A stretch of DNA of 64,000 bases, taken from positions 1 to 64,000 of the forward strand of contig VSCH01000002.1 in NCBI GenBank assembly GCA_047459075.1. The letters run 5' to 3'. Shown piece after piece: positions 34,033-46,396 of this stretch. Under the pieces are notes generated by a model that had not been told where the DNA came from, did no database searches, and was given only the letters and a program-made list of their open reading frames with translations. Each line of letters starts with the position of its first letter. Position 1 is the first letter of the stretch. A program made the translations under genes and the position numbers. This DNA comes from ZC4RG19 sp017577565 (lineage in GTDB: Bacteria; Actinomycetota; Acidimicrobiia; Acidimicrobiales; VFJN01).

Positions 34033-36402
34033 TCAGAGCGGCGTCCGGCTGCGCCGCATCGGCTCCCGGCCCGGCGGCTGCTCCGGCCGCGGCCCGGCGG
34101 TGATGGGCGGGATGGGCAGGACGACGTCGTCGTCGCCGAGCTCGAACTCCTTGCCGTGGTGGGAGATCACCCGCGGCGGGCCCGCCCACTTGCGGTAGAT
34201 GGCGTGGGACCCGTCGGTCTCGACCTGCACGCCCGTGCCCCGGTAGCGCACCCGGAACCGCAGGCGGGCGATCCCGCTCGGGAGCCGGGGCGCGAACGAC
34301 AGCCGGCCCTTGCGGGCCCGCATCCCGCCGAACCCCTCGACGAGCGCCGTCCACGCCCCGGCCAGCGAGGCCATGTGGAGGCCGTCCCGGGTGTTGTGGT
34401 TGCGGTCCTCCAGGTCGACGAGCGCGGCCTCGCCCAGGTAGTCGTGGGCCAGCTCGAGGTAGCCGAGCTCGGCCGCCACCACCGCCTGCGTCGCCGCCGA
34501 CAGCGACGAGTCGCGCACGGTGATGGCCTCGTAGTACCGGAAGTTGCGGTCCTTCTCCTCGCGGGTGAAGTGGTCGCCCCGCAGGTGCAGCGCGAGGACG
34601 AGGTCGGCCTGCTTGACCACCTGCTTGCGGTAGAGGTCGAAGTACGGGAAGTGCAGCAGCAGGGGGTACTGGTCGGGGCGGGTGCTCTCGAAGTCCCAGA
34701 ACGCGTGGTCGGTGAACTCGGCGCTCTGGGGGTGGACGCCGAGCCGCTCGTCGTAGGGGATGACCATCGAGTCGGCGGCGTCCCGCCACGAGGCCATCTC
34801 CTCGGTGGTGACGTCGTGCTCGCGGGCCTCCTCCGGGTAGCGGGCGCAGACGTCGGCCGCCTCCCGCAGGTTCTGCTGCGCCATCAGGTTGGTGTAGACG
34901 TTGTTGTCGGCGATGGCGCTGTACTCGTCGGGGCCGGTCACCCCGTCGATGCGGAAGTTGCCGTCCCGGTCGTGGTGGCCGAGGCTCCGCCAGAGCCGGG
35001 CCGTCGCCACCAGCAGGTCGAGGCCGACGGTGCGCTCGAACTCCGTGTCCTCGGTGGCGTCGACGTAGCGCACGACCGCGTCGGCGATGTCGGCGTTGAT
35101 GTGGAAGGCGGCGGTGCCCGCCGGCCAGTAGCCCGACGACTCCCGCCCCCGGATCGTGCGCCACGGGAAGGCGGCCCCCTCGAGGCCCAGCTCCCGGGCC
35201 CGCTCCTCGGCGACCGGCAGCGTCAGCCACCGCCAGGTCAGGGCCGAGGCGGCCGCCTCGGGCATCGTGTAGGTCAGGACCGGCAGGACGAAGGTCTCGG
35301 TGTCCCAGAACGTGTGGCCGTCGTAGCCCGGCCCGGTCAGGCCCTTGCCGGGGATGGGCCGCTGCTCGGCCCGGGCGCCGGCCTGCAGGATGTGGAACAG
35401 CCCGAACCGCACGGCCTGCTGGACCTCGGGGTCGCCGTCGAGCTCGACGTCGGCGCCCGCCCAGAAGTTGTCGAGGTACTCCCGCTGCTGGGCGAGCAGC
35501 CCCTCCCACCCGGTCAGCCGGGCGGCGGCGAGGGCGGCGATGACCTGGTCGTGGAGCGCGGGACGCGAGCGCCGGCTCGACCACCCGTAGGCCAGGAACT
35601 TGATGATCCGCAGCTTCTGGCCGGGGGCGAGGCGCGTCGCCACGGTCAGCCGGCAGATGTCGGTCGTGCTGTGGATGTCGGTCTCGGTGTTCTCCGGCCC
35701 CTCGACGATGTGGCGCATGGCCGCCGCGATGCGGAGGCCGCTGCGGCGGGTGTGGTGGATCATCAGCGCCTCGGTGCCCGAGGCGCTGTGCTCCTCCATG
35801 ACGAGCGGGCTCTCCAGCGCGACCGCCGTGCGGGGGTCGGGCCCGAGGTCGGGCATGGCCTCGTTGGCGACCAGCTCCGACTGCACGACGACCCGGAGCG
35901 GGGCCTCGATCGGCTCGACCTCGTAGCAGAACGCGGCGACCGCCCGCTGGGTGAGCGAGACGAGCCGGGTGGAGCGGATGCGGACGGCGTCGGACGCCGG
36001 CGAGTACCACTCGACCTCCCGCTCGAGGACGCCCCGGCGCAGGTCGAGCCGGCGGACGTGCTTGGCGAGCCGGCCGTAGCGGACGTCGAACGGCTCGTCG
36101 TCGACGAGCAGCCGGAAGAGCTTGCCGTTGGTGACGTTGATGACCGTCTGGCCCGACTCCGGGTAGCCGTAGCCGCGCTCGCCGTAGGGCAGGGGTCGCG
36201 ACTCGTAGACGGAGTTGAGGTAGGTGCCGGGGATGCCGTGGGGGTCGCCCTCGTCCAGGTTGCCGCGCAGGCCGATGTGGCCGTTGGAGAGGGCGAAGAC
36301 CGACTCGGTGCTCGCGAGCGCGTCGAGGTGCAGCTCCGGCTCGGTCACGCTCCACGGCTCGACCGTGAAGAGGCGCGGGCGGTGCTCCTGCTGCTCGCTC
36401 AT
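34033..36402 (-). CDS. glycoside hydrolase family 65 phosphorylase
   Basis: The 789-residue protein has the full GH65 layout: an N-terminal beta-sandwich with NGHIGLRGNLDEGDP (40-54), an (alpha/alpha)6 barrel with HTFWDTETF (363-371), catalytic Glu493 in GPDEY, KQAD (597-600), the phosphate-site segment RDSSLS (630-635), and a C-terminal jelly roll. Presence of KQAD and the SSLS segment favours an inverting phosphorylase of maltose, trehalose, kojibiose or a related disaccharide over a hydrolase. The exact substrate is unclear and no beta-phosphoglucomutase is adjacent. GGAGCAGG precedes ATG 36402. It converges with nadA. Confidence 0.9.
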   Translation of the reverse strand: MSEQQEHRPRLFTVEPWSVTEPELHLDALASTESVFALSNGHIGLRGNLDEGDPHGIPGTYLNSVYESRPLPYGERGYGYPESGQTVINVTNGKLFRLLVDDEPFDVRYGRLAKHVRRLDLRRGVLEREVEWYSPASDAVRIRSTRLVSLTQRAVAAFCYEVEPIEAPLRVVVQSELVANEAMPDLGPDPRTAVALESPLVMEEHSASGTEALMIHHTRRSGLRIAAAMRHIVEGPENTETDIHSTTDICRLTVATRLAPGQKLRIIKFLAYGWSSRRSRPALHDQVIAALAAARLTGWEGLLAQQREYLDNFWAGADVELDGDPEVQQAVRFGLFHILQAGARAEQRPIPGKGLTGPGYDGHTFWDTETFVLPVLTYTMPEAAASALTWRWLTLPVAEERARELGLEGAAFPWRTIRGRESSGYWPAGTAAFHINADIADAVVRYVDATEDTEFERTVGLDLLVATARLWRSLGHHDRDGNFRIDGVTGPDEYSAIADNNVYTNLMAQQNLREAADVCARYPEEAREHDVTTEEMASWRDAADSMVIPYDERLGVHPQSAEFTDHAFWDFESTRPDQYPLLLHFPYFDLYRKQVVKQADLVLALHLRGDHFTREEKDRNFRYYEAITVRDSSLSAATQAVVAAELGYLELAHDYLGEAALVDLEDRNHNTRDGLHMASLAGAWTALVEGFGGMRARKGRLSFAPRLPSGIARLRFRVRYRGTGVQVETDGSHAIYRKWAGPPRVISHHGKEFELGDDDVVLPIPPITAGPRPEQPPGREPMRRSRTPL

Positions 36403-36532
36403 CCTGCTCCGTCCTCGCCGACGATCAGGTTGCCTCTGGATACCCGATCCGGGCGCCGCGCGCACCCGACCGGCGGCCTCCGGGGCGCACGCCGCCCCCG
36501 GTGGGCGGCCGGGCCGGCCGCGGCGCCGGCAG

Positions 36533-39439
<2,907 letters not shown>

Positions 39440-39511
39440 GGCGCAAGAGGCTATCGGGTCGCCGGCGGACAGGAACGGATGTTCGCATGGGTCGACGGGT
39501 GCGGGCTGGGC

Positions 39512-41548
39512 TCAGACACCGGCCTCGCGCAGCTCGCGGCGCAGCTCGTTGATCTCGTCGCGCAGCCGGGCCGCGTACTCGAAGCGCAGCTCGGCCGCCG
39601 CCTCGTGCATCTCCTCCTCGAGGGTCTGGATGAGGCGGCCCAGCTCGGTGGGCGGCAGGTCGGTGAGCTCGTCGCGCAGCCGGGCGCCGGCCCCCCGGCG
39701 CCGCCGGCGGCCGTCGCCCGGGACCGGGGCGCCCTCCTCGGGGCGCAGGTGGGCGAGGATGTCGTTGACCGCCTTGCGGATGGTCTGGGGCTGGATGCCG
39801 TGCTCCTCGTTGTAGGCGATCTGCAGCTGGCGGCGGCGCTGCGTCTCGCCGATGGCCCGGCGCATCGAGTCGGTGATCGTGTCGGCGTACATGATGACCT
39901 GGCCGTCGACGTTCCGGGCCGCCCGGCCGATGGTCTGGATGAGCGACGTCTCGCTGCGGAGGAAGCCCTCCTTGTCGGCGTCGAGGATGGCGACCAGCGA
40001 GACCTCGGGCAGGTCGAGGCCCTCCCGCAGCAGGTTGATGCCGACGAGCACGTCGAACTCGCCGAGCCGCAGGGCCCGCACGATCTCGATGCGCTCGATC
40101 GTGTCGATGTTGGAGTGGAGGTAGCGGACCCGCAGGCCCTGCTCGAGCAGGTAGTCGCTGAGGTCCTCGGCCATCTTCTTGGTGAGGGTGGTGACGAGGA
40201 CCCGCTGGTCGCGCTCGACGCGCTCGTTGATCTCGCGGATGAGGTCGTCGATCTGGCCCTTGGTCGGGCGCACGATGACCTCGGGGTCGACCAGCCCGGT
40301 GGGGCGGACGATCTGCTCGACGACCGTGGAGGAGACCTCGAGCTCGTAGGGGCCGGGGGTGGCCGACATGAAGATCACCTGGTTGACCCGCTCCATGACC
40401 TCCTCGAAGCGGAGGGGCCGGTTGTCGGCCGCCGAGGGCAGCCGGAAGCCGTGCTCGATCAGCTCGAGCTTGCGGCTGCGGTCGCCCTCGTACTGACCGT
40501 GGAGCTGGGGCACCGTCTGGTGGCTCTCGTCGATGACGACGAGGTAGTCGTCGGGGAAGAAGTCCAGCAGCGTGTGGGGCGGCTCGCCCGGGCCGCGCCC
40601 GTCGATCGGCGCCGAGTAGTTCTCGATGCCGTTGCAGAAGCCGACCTCGCGGATCATCTCGAGGTCGTACTGCGTCCGCATGCGCAGCCGCTGGGCCTCG
40701 AGCAGCTTGCCCTCACGCTCGAAGTACGCGAGCCGGTCGGCCAGCTCGGCCTCGATGCGCTCGATGGCCCGCTGCATGCGCTCCTCGCCGGCCACGTAGT
40801 GGGTGGCCGGGTAGATCTCGACCTGCTCGAGCACCCGGAGGTGCTCGCCGGTGAGCGGGTCGACGACGGTGATGCGGTCGACCTCGTCGCCGAACAGCTC
40901 GATGCGCACCGCCGTCTCGTCGTAGGCGGGGTGGACCTCGATGGTGTCGCCGCGCACCCGGAACGTGCCCCGGGTGAGGTTCATGTCGTTGCGGTCGTAG
41001 TGCAGGTCGACGAGGCGGCGCAGCACGGCCCGCTGGTCGACCTCCTCGCCCTGGCGCACGACGAGGAGGTTCTGGCGGTACTCCTCGGGCGAGCCCAGGC
41101 CGTAGATGCAGGACACCGAGGCGACGACGATGACGTCCCGCCGGGTGAGCAGCGCCGCGGTGGCCGAGTGGCGCAGGCGGTCGATCTCGTCGTTGATGGA
41201 CGAGTCCTTCTCGATGTAGGTGTCCGTCGACGCGATGTACGCCTCGGGCTGGTAGTAGTCGTAGTAGCTGACGAAGTACTCGACCCGGTTGTGGGGGAAG
41301 AACTCGCGGAACTCGCTGGCGAGCTGGGCCGCGAGCGACTTGTTCGGGGCGATGACGAGCGTCGGCTTCTGGACGCGCTCGATCGTCCAGGCGATGGTGG
41401 CGCTCTTGCCGGAGCCGGTGATGCCGAGCAGCGTCACGAAGCGCTCGCCGTTGAGCACGGCCTCGCTGAGCGCGTCGATGGCGGCCGGCTGGTCGCCCGC
41501 CGGCGCGAACTCGGACACCATCTTGAAGGGGACGTTGCGCGGCGCCAT
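39512..41548 (-). CDS. uvrB: excinuclease ABC subunit B
   Basis: The 678-residue helicase-like protein has Walker A GITGSGKSA, the YYDYYQPEAY beta-hairpin that inserts into damaged DNA, DESHQTVPQ (motif II), MSATPGPYEL, GINLLREGLDLPE, GRAARN and a C-terminal UVR motif (AAELRFEYAARLRDEI). It verifies lesions handed over by UvrA and recruits UvrC. TACAGT (41558-41563) lies nine bases before ATG 41548. The open frame that continues upstream across the kinase gene is a shadow. Confidence 0.96.
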   Translation of the reverse strand: MAPRNVPFKMVSEFAPAGDQPAAIDALSEAVLNGERFVTLLGITGSGKSATIAWTIERVQKPTLVIAPNKSLAAQLASEFREFFPHNRVEYFVSYYDYYQPEAYIASTDTYIEKDSSINDEIDRLRHSATAALLTRRDVIVVASVSCIYGLGSPEEYRQNLLVVRQGEEVDQRAVLRRLVDLHYDRNDMNLTRGTFRVRGDTIEVHPAYDETAVRIELFGDEVDRITVVDPLTGEHLRVLEQVEIYPATHYVAGEERMQRAIERIEAELADRLAYFEREGKLLEAQRLRMRTQYDLEMIREVGFCNGIENYSAPIDGRGPGEPPHTLLDFFPDDYLVVIDESHQTVPQLHGQYEGDRSRKLELIEHGFRLPSAADNRPLRFEEVMERVNQVIFMSATPGPYELEVSSTVVEQIVRPTGLVDPEVIVRPTKGQIDDLIREINERVERDQRVLVTTLTKKMAEDLSDYLLEQGLRVRYLHSNIDTIERIEIVRALRLGEFDVLVGINLLREGLDLPEVSLVAILDADKEGFLRSETSLIQTIGRAARNVDGQVIMYADTITDSMRRAIGETQRRRQLQIAYNEEHGIQPQTIRKAVNDILAHLRPEEGAPVPGDGRRRRRGAGARLRDELTDLPPTELGRLIQTLEEEMHEAAAELRFEYAARLRDEINELRRELREAGV

Positions 41549-41622
41549 CGCCGCTCGACTGTATCGGCGCCCTGCGACAGCGCGACCGCCGGTCCCCCGG
41601 CCCGGAGGCCGACCCGCCCCGG

Positions 41623-44127
41623 CTAGCGGCCGTACCCGGCCGGCACGGCCGGAGCGGGCGTGAACGGCATCGCCACCGTCCCCCCGAGGACCGCCCGGCC
41701 CAGCCGCCAGGCGGCCCGCACCGCCAGCCACGCCCCGGCGAGCCCGTAGGGCAGGAGCAGCCCGGCCGCGCCCCACGGCTCCTGGCCGAACGGCGGCTCG
41801 GTGGCCGTGGCGGTCGCGCCGTCGGCCCCGGCCCGGACGACGAGCAGACCGAAGAGCGACGCGATCACGAACACGTAGCCGAGCAGCAGGTCGACGAGCG
41901 CGGCGCCGACGGCGTAGGCGCGCACCCCCAGCCGGGTCGTCCCCTGCCGCAGCAGCACCCGGGTCAGCATGTGCGCGCCGATGAGCAGGGCGATCAGCAG
42001 GACCGCCGCCCCTGTGGCACCCCGCACGGCGTCGGTGAACCCGAGGATGCCCTGGCGGTCGAGCCCGGCGGCGACCCGGAGGCGGTGGTGGATCTCGAGC
42101 CTGGTGCCCAGCGCGTCCTCGGCCCAGACGTAGAGGACGAGCCCGACCAGCGACAGCGCCAGGGCCCAGCCCGACGCCGCGCTGCTCCACGCCCGGCGCA
42201 GGGGGGCGAACCGCAGCTCCGGCGGGGCGGGCGCCGGCGGCGGGGCGGGGGGCGCCGGTGGCGCCGGGGGCCGGTCGGCCGCCCGGCGCGCCCGCTCGGC
42301 GCCCCGCTGGTCGCGCGCCGCGGCGCGGCGCTCGCGCTCGACCGCCCGGGCCCGGTCCGCGGTCATGATCGCCAGCACCGCCGCCGGCGGGTTGCGCTGG
42401 CCCTCGGCGGCCACCTGCGCCCACCACAGCTGGCGCCGGGCCGCCGTCCGCCGAGCCGCGGCCAGCTCCCGGTCGAGCCGGCGCTCGTGCTCGGGGTCGA
42501 CGGCGCACAGCAGCAGCCGGGCCGACGCCCGGCGCGACTCCTCGGGTGACGGCCAGCCGGCCTGGGGGGCGATGCGGGCGACGAGCCGGCCGAACTCCTG
42601 GGTCCACGCGTGCCAGCGCTCGTCGATCGCCGCCGCCCCCTCCATGCCGGGCAGCCCCCGCCACAGCCGCAGGATGCGGGCCGACCCGACCTCGGCCAGC
42701 TGCTCGGCCAGCTGCTGCCACCGGCGCTCGCCCTCGGTGCGGGCCCGCATCGGGCCGGACGGCTCGCCGCCGGCCACGACCGCCTCGGCCGCCGCCACGA
42801 GGCCGTCCCGGGTCAGCCGCACCGCGCCGACGCGGGGCTCGAGGGCGGGGTCGAGCGCCAGGAGCAGCCGGGCCATCGCCGCGCCCGGCGGCGTGTCGCC
42901 GGCCCCGGCGGCGACCAGGCGCTCGGCCTCGTCGCACCCGTGGGCCCGCAGGAACCCCCGCAGCTCGTCGATCCACACGGTGTCGCGGCGGCGGAAGACC
43001 TGCTCGACGGCGTCGGCCCACAGCGTCTGGAAGGCGGCGGCCAGGGTGCGGGGATCGCGGTGGTCCTCGCCCGCGTACCAGAAGGCGGCGTCGGGGGGCG
43101 GCGCGGACCGCCCGTCCGGCCGGCGCGGCCGGCCGACGGCGACCCCGGCCGGCACGTGGCGCGGCCGCCCGTCGGGGCGGGTCGGCAGCGCCTCGACGTC
43201 CCAGCCGAGAGCCACGACCGTCGGGACGACGGCGGTCCGGTCGGCCACCGTCGGGCCGAGGGCGGTGTCGCCCGGCCGCGTCTCCTCCAGCGGGGCGCCG
43301 GTGAGCGCGGCGAGGATCTGGCCCACGGTCGGCCGGCGGTCGGGGTCCTTCTCCAGCGCCGCCCGGACCAGCCCGTCGAGGGCGGGCGGCAGCGGCGGCA
43401 CGTCGGGCGGCTCGTGGACGATCCGGTACAGCAGCACGTCCGCCGAGCCCTCGCCGAAGGGCGCCCGGCCCCCGGCGGCGAAGGCCAGGACCGCGCCCCA
43501 GGCGAACACGTCGGTCGCCGGCCCGCACCGCTGGCCCCGGGCCTGCTCGGGCGCCATCCACCCCGGCGTGCCGAGGGCGGCGCCGGCCCGGGTCAGCTGG
43601 GGCGCCTCCCGCACCGAGGCGATGCCGAAGTCGATGAGGACGGGCGTCTCGGGGGTCAGGAGGATGTTGCGGGGCTTCAGGTCGCGGTGCACGACCCCCG
43701 CCTCGTGCACCGCCGCCAGCGCGTCCGCGAGCGCGACGGCCAGCGCCACCAGGCGGTCGCCGGACATCGGCCCCTCCGCCTCGACCGCCTCCTGCAGGGT
43801 CGGGCCGTCGACGAAGGCCGTGGCGAGCCAGGGGACCGTGGCGTCGGGGTCGGCGGCGAGCACCCGGGCGACCCGGGGGCTGCGCACCCGGCGGGCCGCC
43901 TCGACCTCACGACCGAAGCGGGCCCGGAACGCCGGGTCCGCGGCGGCCGGGCCCCCGGCCCGGACGAACTTCAGGGCCGCCGGCCCGTGCTCCGGGTGGT
44001 CGGCGAGGTAGACGACGCCCATGCCGCCCGCACCGAGGCGGCCCACGACGTGGAACCCGGCGACCTCCCGCGGGTCGCCGGGGCGAAGGGGATCGACCGT
44101 CCGCCAGCGCGTCCTGGTCTCGGCCAC
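41623..44127 (-). CDS. membrane Ser/Thr protein kinase with unrecognised middle domain
   Basis: The 834-residue protein has an N-terminal kinase domain: GAGGMG (32-37), Lys53, HRDLKPRN (147-154), DFG (166-168), TPGWMAPEQ (188-196). All catalytic residues are present. A region of about 300 mainly helical residues follows (about 330-640) that I do not recognise, beginning DAAFWYAGEDHRDPRTLAAA, then a basic segment (AVERERRAAARDQRG) and a Pro/Ala hinge. The C terminus has about four to five hydrophobic helices (about 655-810). TAGCCT (44136-44141) lies eight bases before GTG 44127, favouring that start over upstream ones. It follows coaE by 67 bases. Its targets are unknown. Confidence 0.88.
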   Translation of the reverse strand: MAETRTRWRTVDPLRPGDPREVAGFHVVGRLGAGGMGVVYLADHPEHGPAALKFVRAGGPAAADPAFRARFGREVEAARRVRSPRVARVLAADPDATVPWLATAFVDGPTLQEAVEAEGPMSGDRLVALAVALADALAAVHEAGVVHRDLKPRNILLTPETPVLIDFGIASVREAPQLTRAGAALGTPGWMAPEQARGQRCGPATDVFAWGAVLAFAAGGRAPFGEGSADVLLYRIVHEPPDVPPLPPALDGLVRAALEKDPDRRPTVGQILAALTGAPLEETRPGDTALGPTVADRTAVVPTVVALGWDVEALPTRPDGRPRHVPAGVAVGRPRRPDGRSAPPPDAAFWYAGEDHRDPRTLAAAFQTLWADAVEQVFRRRDTVWIDELRGFLRAHGCDEAERLVAAGAGDTPPGAAMARLLLALDPALEPRVGAVRLTRDGLVAAAEAVVAGGEPSGPMRARTEGERRWQQLAEQLAEVGSARILRLWRGLPGMEGAAAIDERWHAWTQEFGRLVARIAPQAGWPSPEESRRASARLLLCAVDPEHERRLDRELAAARRTAARRQLWWAQVAAEGQRNPPAAVLAIMTADRARAVERERRAAARDQRGAERARRAADRPPAPPAPPAPPPAPAPPELRFAPLRRAWSSAASGWALALSLVGLVLYVWAEDALGTRLEIHHRLRVAAGLDRQGILGFTDAVRGATGAAVLLIALLIGAHMLTRVLLRQGTTRLGVRAYAVGAALVDLLLGYVFVIASLFGLLVVRAGADGATATATEPPFGQEPWGAAGLLLPYGLAGAWLAVRAAWRLGRAVLGGTVAMPFTPAPAVPAGYGR

Positions 44128-44194
44128 CTGCGGTGAGGCTAGTCCCGTCCGGTCGGACGCCGACCGTCGCCCCCCGGGCGCGGACGGCGCGACC

Positions 44195-44812
44195 TCATCG
44201 CCCGGCGGACTGCCGGGACCTGAGCCCCTCGATCCAGGCCCAGGCCTCGTCGACCTGGCGGGCGAGGTCGTCGAGCGTGCCGCTGTTGTCGATGACGTGG
44301 TCGGCCCGGGCCAGGCGCTCCTCGCGGCTGGCCTGTCGGGCCATGCGGGCACGGACGTCGGCCTCGCGCATGCCCCGGTGCTCGACCAGCCGGCGCACCG
44401 CCACCTCGGGGTCGACGTCGACGACGAGCAGCCCGGCGACCGGGTACGGGTTCTTCGACTCGACGAGCAGCGGCACGTCCAGGACCACGACGGCGTCGGT
44501 GGGCGCCAGCTCCTCGAGCCGCCGGGCGATCTCCGCCCCCACCGCGGGGTGGACGATGGCGTTGAGGTCGGCGAGCGCCTCCGGGTCGCCGAAGACCCGG
44601 TCCGCGACCGCCGCCCGGTCGAGGGTCCCGTCGGGGGCGACGATCTCGCGCCCGAACCGCTCGACCATGGCGTCGAACACGGGGGTCCCCGGCTGCTGCA
44701 GCTCGCGGACGATGGCGTCGGCGTCGACCACGACCGCGCCCCGCTCGGCCAGCATGGCCGACACGGTCGACTTGCCCGAGCCGATGCCTCCGGTGAGACC
44801 GATGACGAGCAC
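44195..44812 (-). CDS. coaE: dephospho-CoA kinase
   Basis: The 205-residue P-loop kinase has GLTGGIGSGKST (5-16), DADAIVRELQQPG, LNAIVHPAV, VVVLDVPLLVES and the LID segment RMARQASREERLARAD, ending in the family's ADHVIDNSG motif. It phosphorylates the ribose of dephospho-CoA, the last CoA step. TAACGT (44821-44826) lies eight bases before GTG 44812, suggesting a leaderless mRNA. It lies downstream of rpsA; coaE is commonly close to rpsA in actinobacteria. Confidence 0.95.
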   Translation of the reverse strand: MLVIGLTGGIGSGKSTVSAMLAERGAVVVDADAIVRELQQPGTPVFDAMVERFGREIVAPDGTLDRAAVADRVFGDPEALADLNAIVHPAVGAEIARRLEELAPTDAVVVLDVPLLVESKNPYPVAGLLVVDVDPEVAVRRLVEHRGMREADVRARMARQASREERLARADHVIDNSGTLDDLARQVDEAWAWIEGLRSRQSAGR

Positions 44813-44893
44813 GGCGCCCGACGTTAGCCACGGGCGCTGCGCCGCTCGCAGCCCGGGCGCGGGCCGCGGTCGCCGCGGGACCGGGTGCCGGTG

Positions 44894-46303
44894 CTACTCG
44901 GCCTCGTCTGAGGCCTGCTCGGCCGGCGCCTCGGCCGCGCCCTCGGCGGCCTCGCCGCCCTCGGCCGCCTCGGTGCTGTCGTAGTACTCGGCCCAGGCCT
45001 CCTCGGCCTCCGGCGAGTGCTCGACGGCGGGGCCGATGTAGTTGCCCTGCTCGTCGTAGGCGTGCTCCCCGAAGTGCTCCTGGTACTCGGCCGCCACGAT
45101 GCCGCCCTCGGCCGCCTGCTTGATCGACAGGCTGATGCGACGGCGCTGCAGGTCGAGGTCGATGATCTTGACCCACAGCTCCTCGCCCGGGGTGACGACC
45201 TGCTCGGGCAGGTCGACGTGGTGGGCCGACATCTCGGAGATGTGGACCAGGCCCTCGATGCCGTCGCCCACCTGGACGAAGGCGCCGAACGGCACGAGCT
45301 TGGTGACCCGGCCGTACACGAGCTCGCCGACGCGGTGGCTGGTGGCGAACTCCTGCCACGGGTCCTGCTGGGTGGCCTTGAGCGACAGGCTGATGCGCTC
45401 GCGGGACAGGTCGACGTCCAGCACCTGGACCTCGACCTCGTCGCCCACCTGCACGACCGAGCCGGGGTGGTCGACGTGCTTCCAGGACAGCTCGGACACG
45501 TGGATGAGGCCGTCCATGCCGCCCAGGTCGACGAAGGCGCCGAAGTTGACGACGCTCGACACGACGCCCTTGCGGACCTCGCCCGGCTTGAGGTTGGCGA
45601 GGAAGTCCTCGCGCTGCTCGCGCTGGGTCTCCTCGAGCCACGCCCGCCGGGAGAGCACGACGTTGTTGCGGTTCTTGTCGAGCTCGATGATCTTGGCCTC
45701 GAGCGTCTTGCCGACGTACGGCTGCAGGTCGCGGACCCGGCGCAGCTCGACGAGCGAGGCGGGCAGGAAGCCGCGCAGGCCGATGTCGAGGATCAGGCCG
45801 CCCTTGACGACCTCGATGACCGGGCCGGAGACGACGCCGTCCTCGTCCTTGATGCGCTCGATGTCGCCCCAGGCCCGCTCGTACTGGGCCCGCTTCTTGG
45901 ACAGGACGAGCCGGCCGTCCTTGTCCTCCTTGGTGAGGACGAGGGCCTCGATCTCGTCGCCCAGCGACACGACCTCGTGGGGGTCGACGTCGTTGCGGAT
46001 CGAGAGCTCACGGCTGGGGATGACGCCCTCGGACTTGTAGCCGATGTCGAGCAGGACCTCGTCCCGATCGACCCGGACCACCGTGCCCTTGACGATGTCG
46101 CCGTCCTCGACCGAGACGAGTGTGGCGTCGATGGCGTCGGCGAAGCTGCCACCCAGGTCGTCGGCGACGATCTCGCGTGGCGTGTAGCCCTCGGGGGTCT
46201 CCTGCCCCTCGGCGGTGGCGGTCGCCGTGCTGGCGTCGGGGTCGGGGGCGGAATCGGTTGTCTGGACGTCGGACACGAACAGGTCGGCTTTCGTAGGCTT
46301 CAC
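44894..46303 (-). CDS. rpsA: 30S ribosomal protein S1
   Basis: The 469-residue protein has four S1 RNA-binding domains at about 67-136, 154-219, 239-309 and 325-395 (for example FGAFVDLGGMDGLIHVSELS and FGAFVQVGDGIEGLVHISEMS). Enterobacterial S1 has six; four is typical for actinobacteria. An acidic Ala/Glu-rich tail covers 400-469. The first 60 residues are low in complexity and Thr/Asp-rich. The start codon is GTG. Confidence 0.95.
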   Translation of the reverse strand: MKPTKADLFVSDVQTTDSAPDPDASTATATAEGQETPEGYTPREIVADDLGGSFADAIDATLVSVEDGDIVKGTVVRVDRDEVLLDIGYKSEGVIPSRELSIRNDVDPHEVVSLGDEIEALVLTKEDKDGRLVLSKKRAQYERAWGDIERIKDEDGVVSGPVIEVVKGGLILDIGLRGFLPASLVELRRVRDLQPYVGKTLEAKIIELDKNRNNVVLSRRAWLEETQREQREDFLANLKPGEVRKGVVSSVVNFGAFVDLGGMDGLIHVSELSWKHVDHPGSVVQVGDEVEVQVLDVDLSRERISLSLKATQQDPWQEFATSHRVGELVYGRVTKLVPFGAFVQVGDGIEGLVHISEMSAHHVDLPEQVVTPGEELWVKIIDLDLQRRRISLSIKQAAEGGIVAAEYQEHFGEHAYDEQGNYIGPAVEHSPEAEEAWAEYYDSTEAAEGGEAAEGAAEAPAEQASDEAE

Positions 46304-46396
46304 GGGACGGGGAGCGCCGGCCGCGGGACCGCGGGCGGCACGGGGGTGCGCTGCGAAGCGCGAAGCGGCAGCGTAGCAGCCCCGACCGACCCGCCG

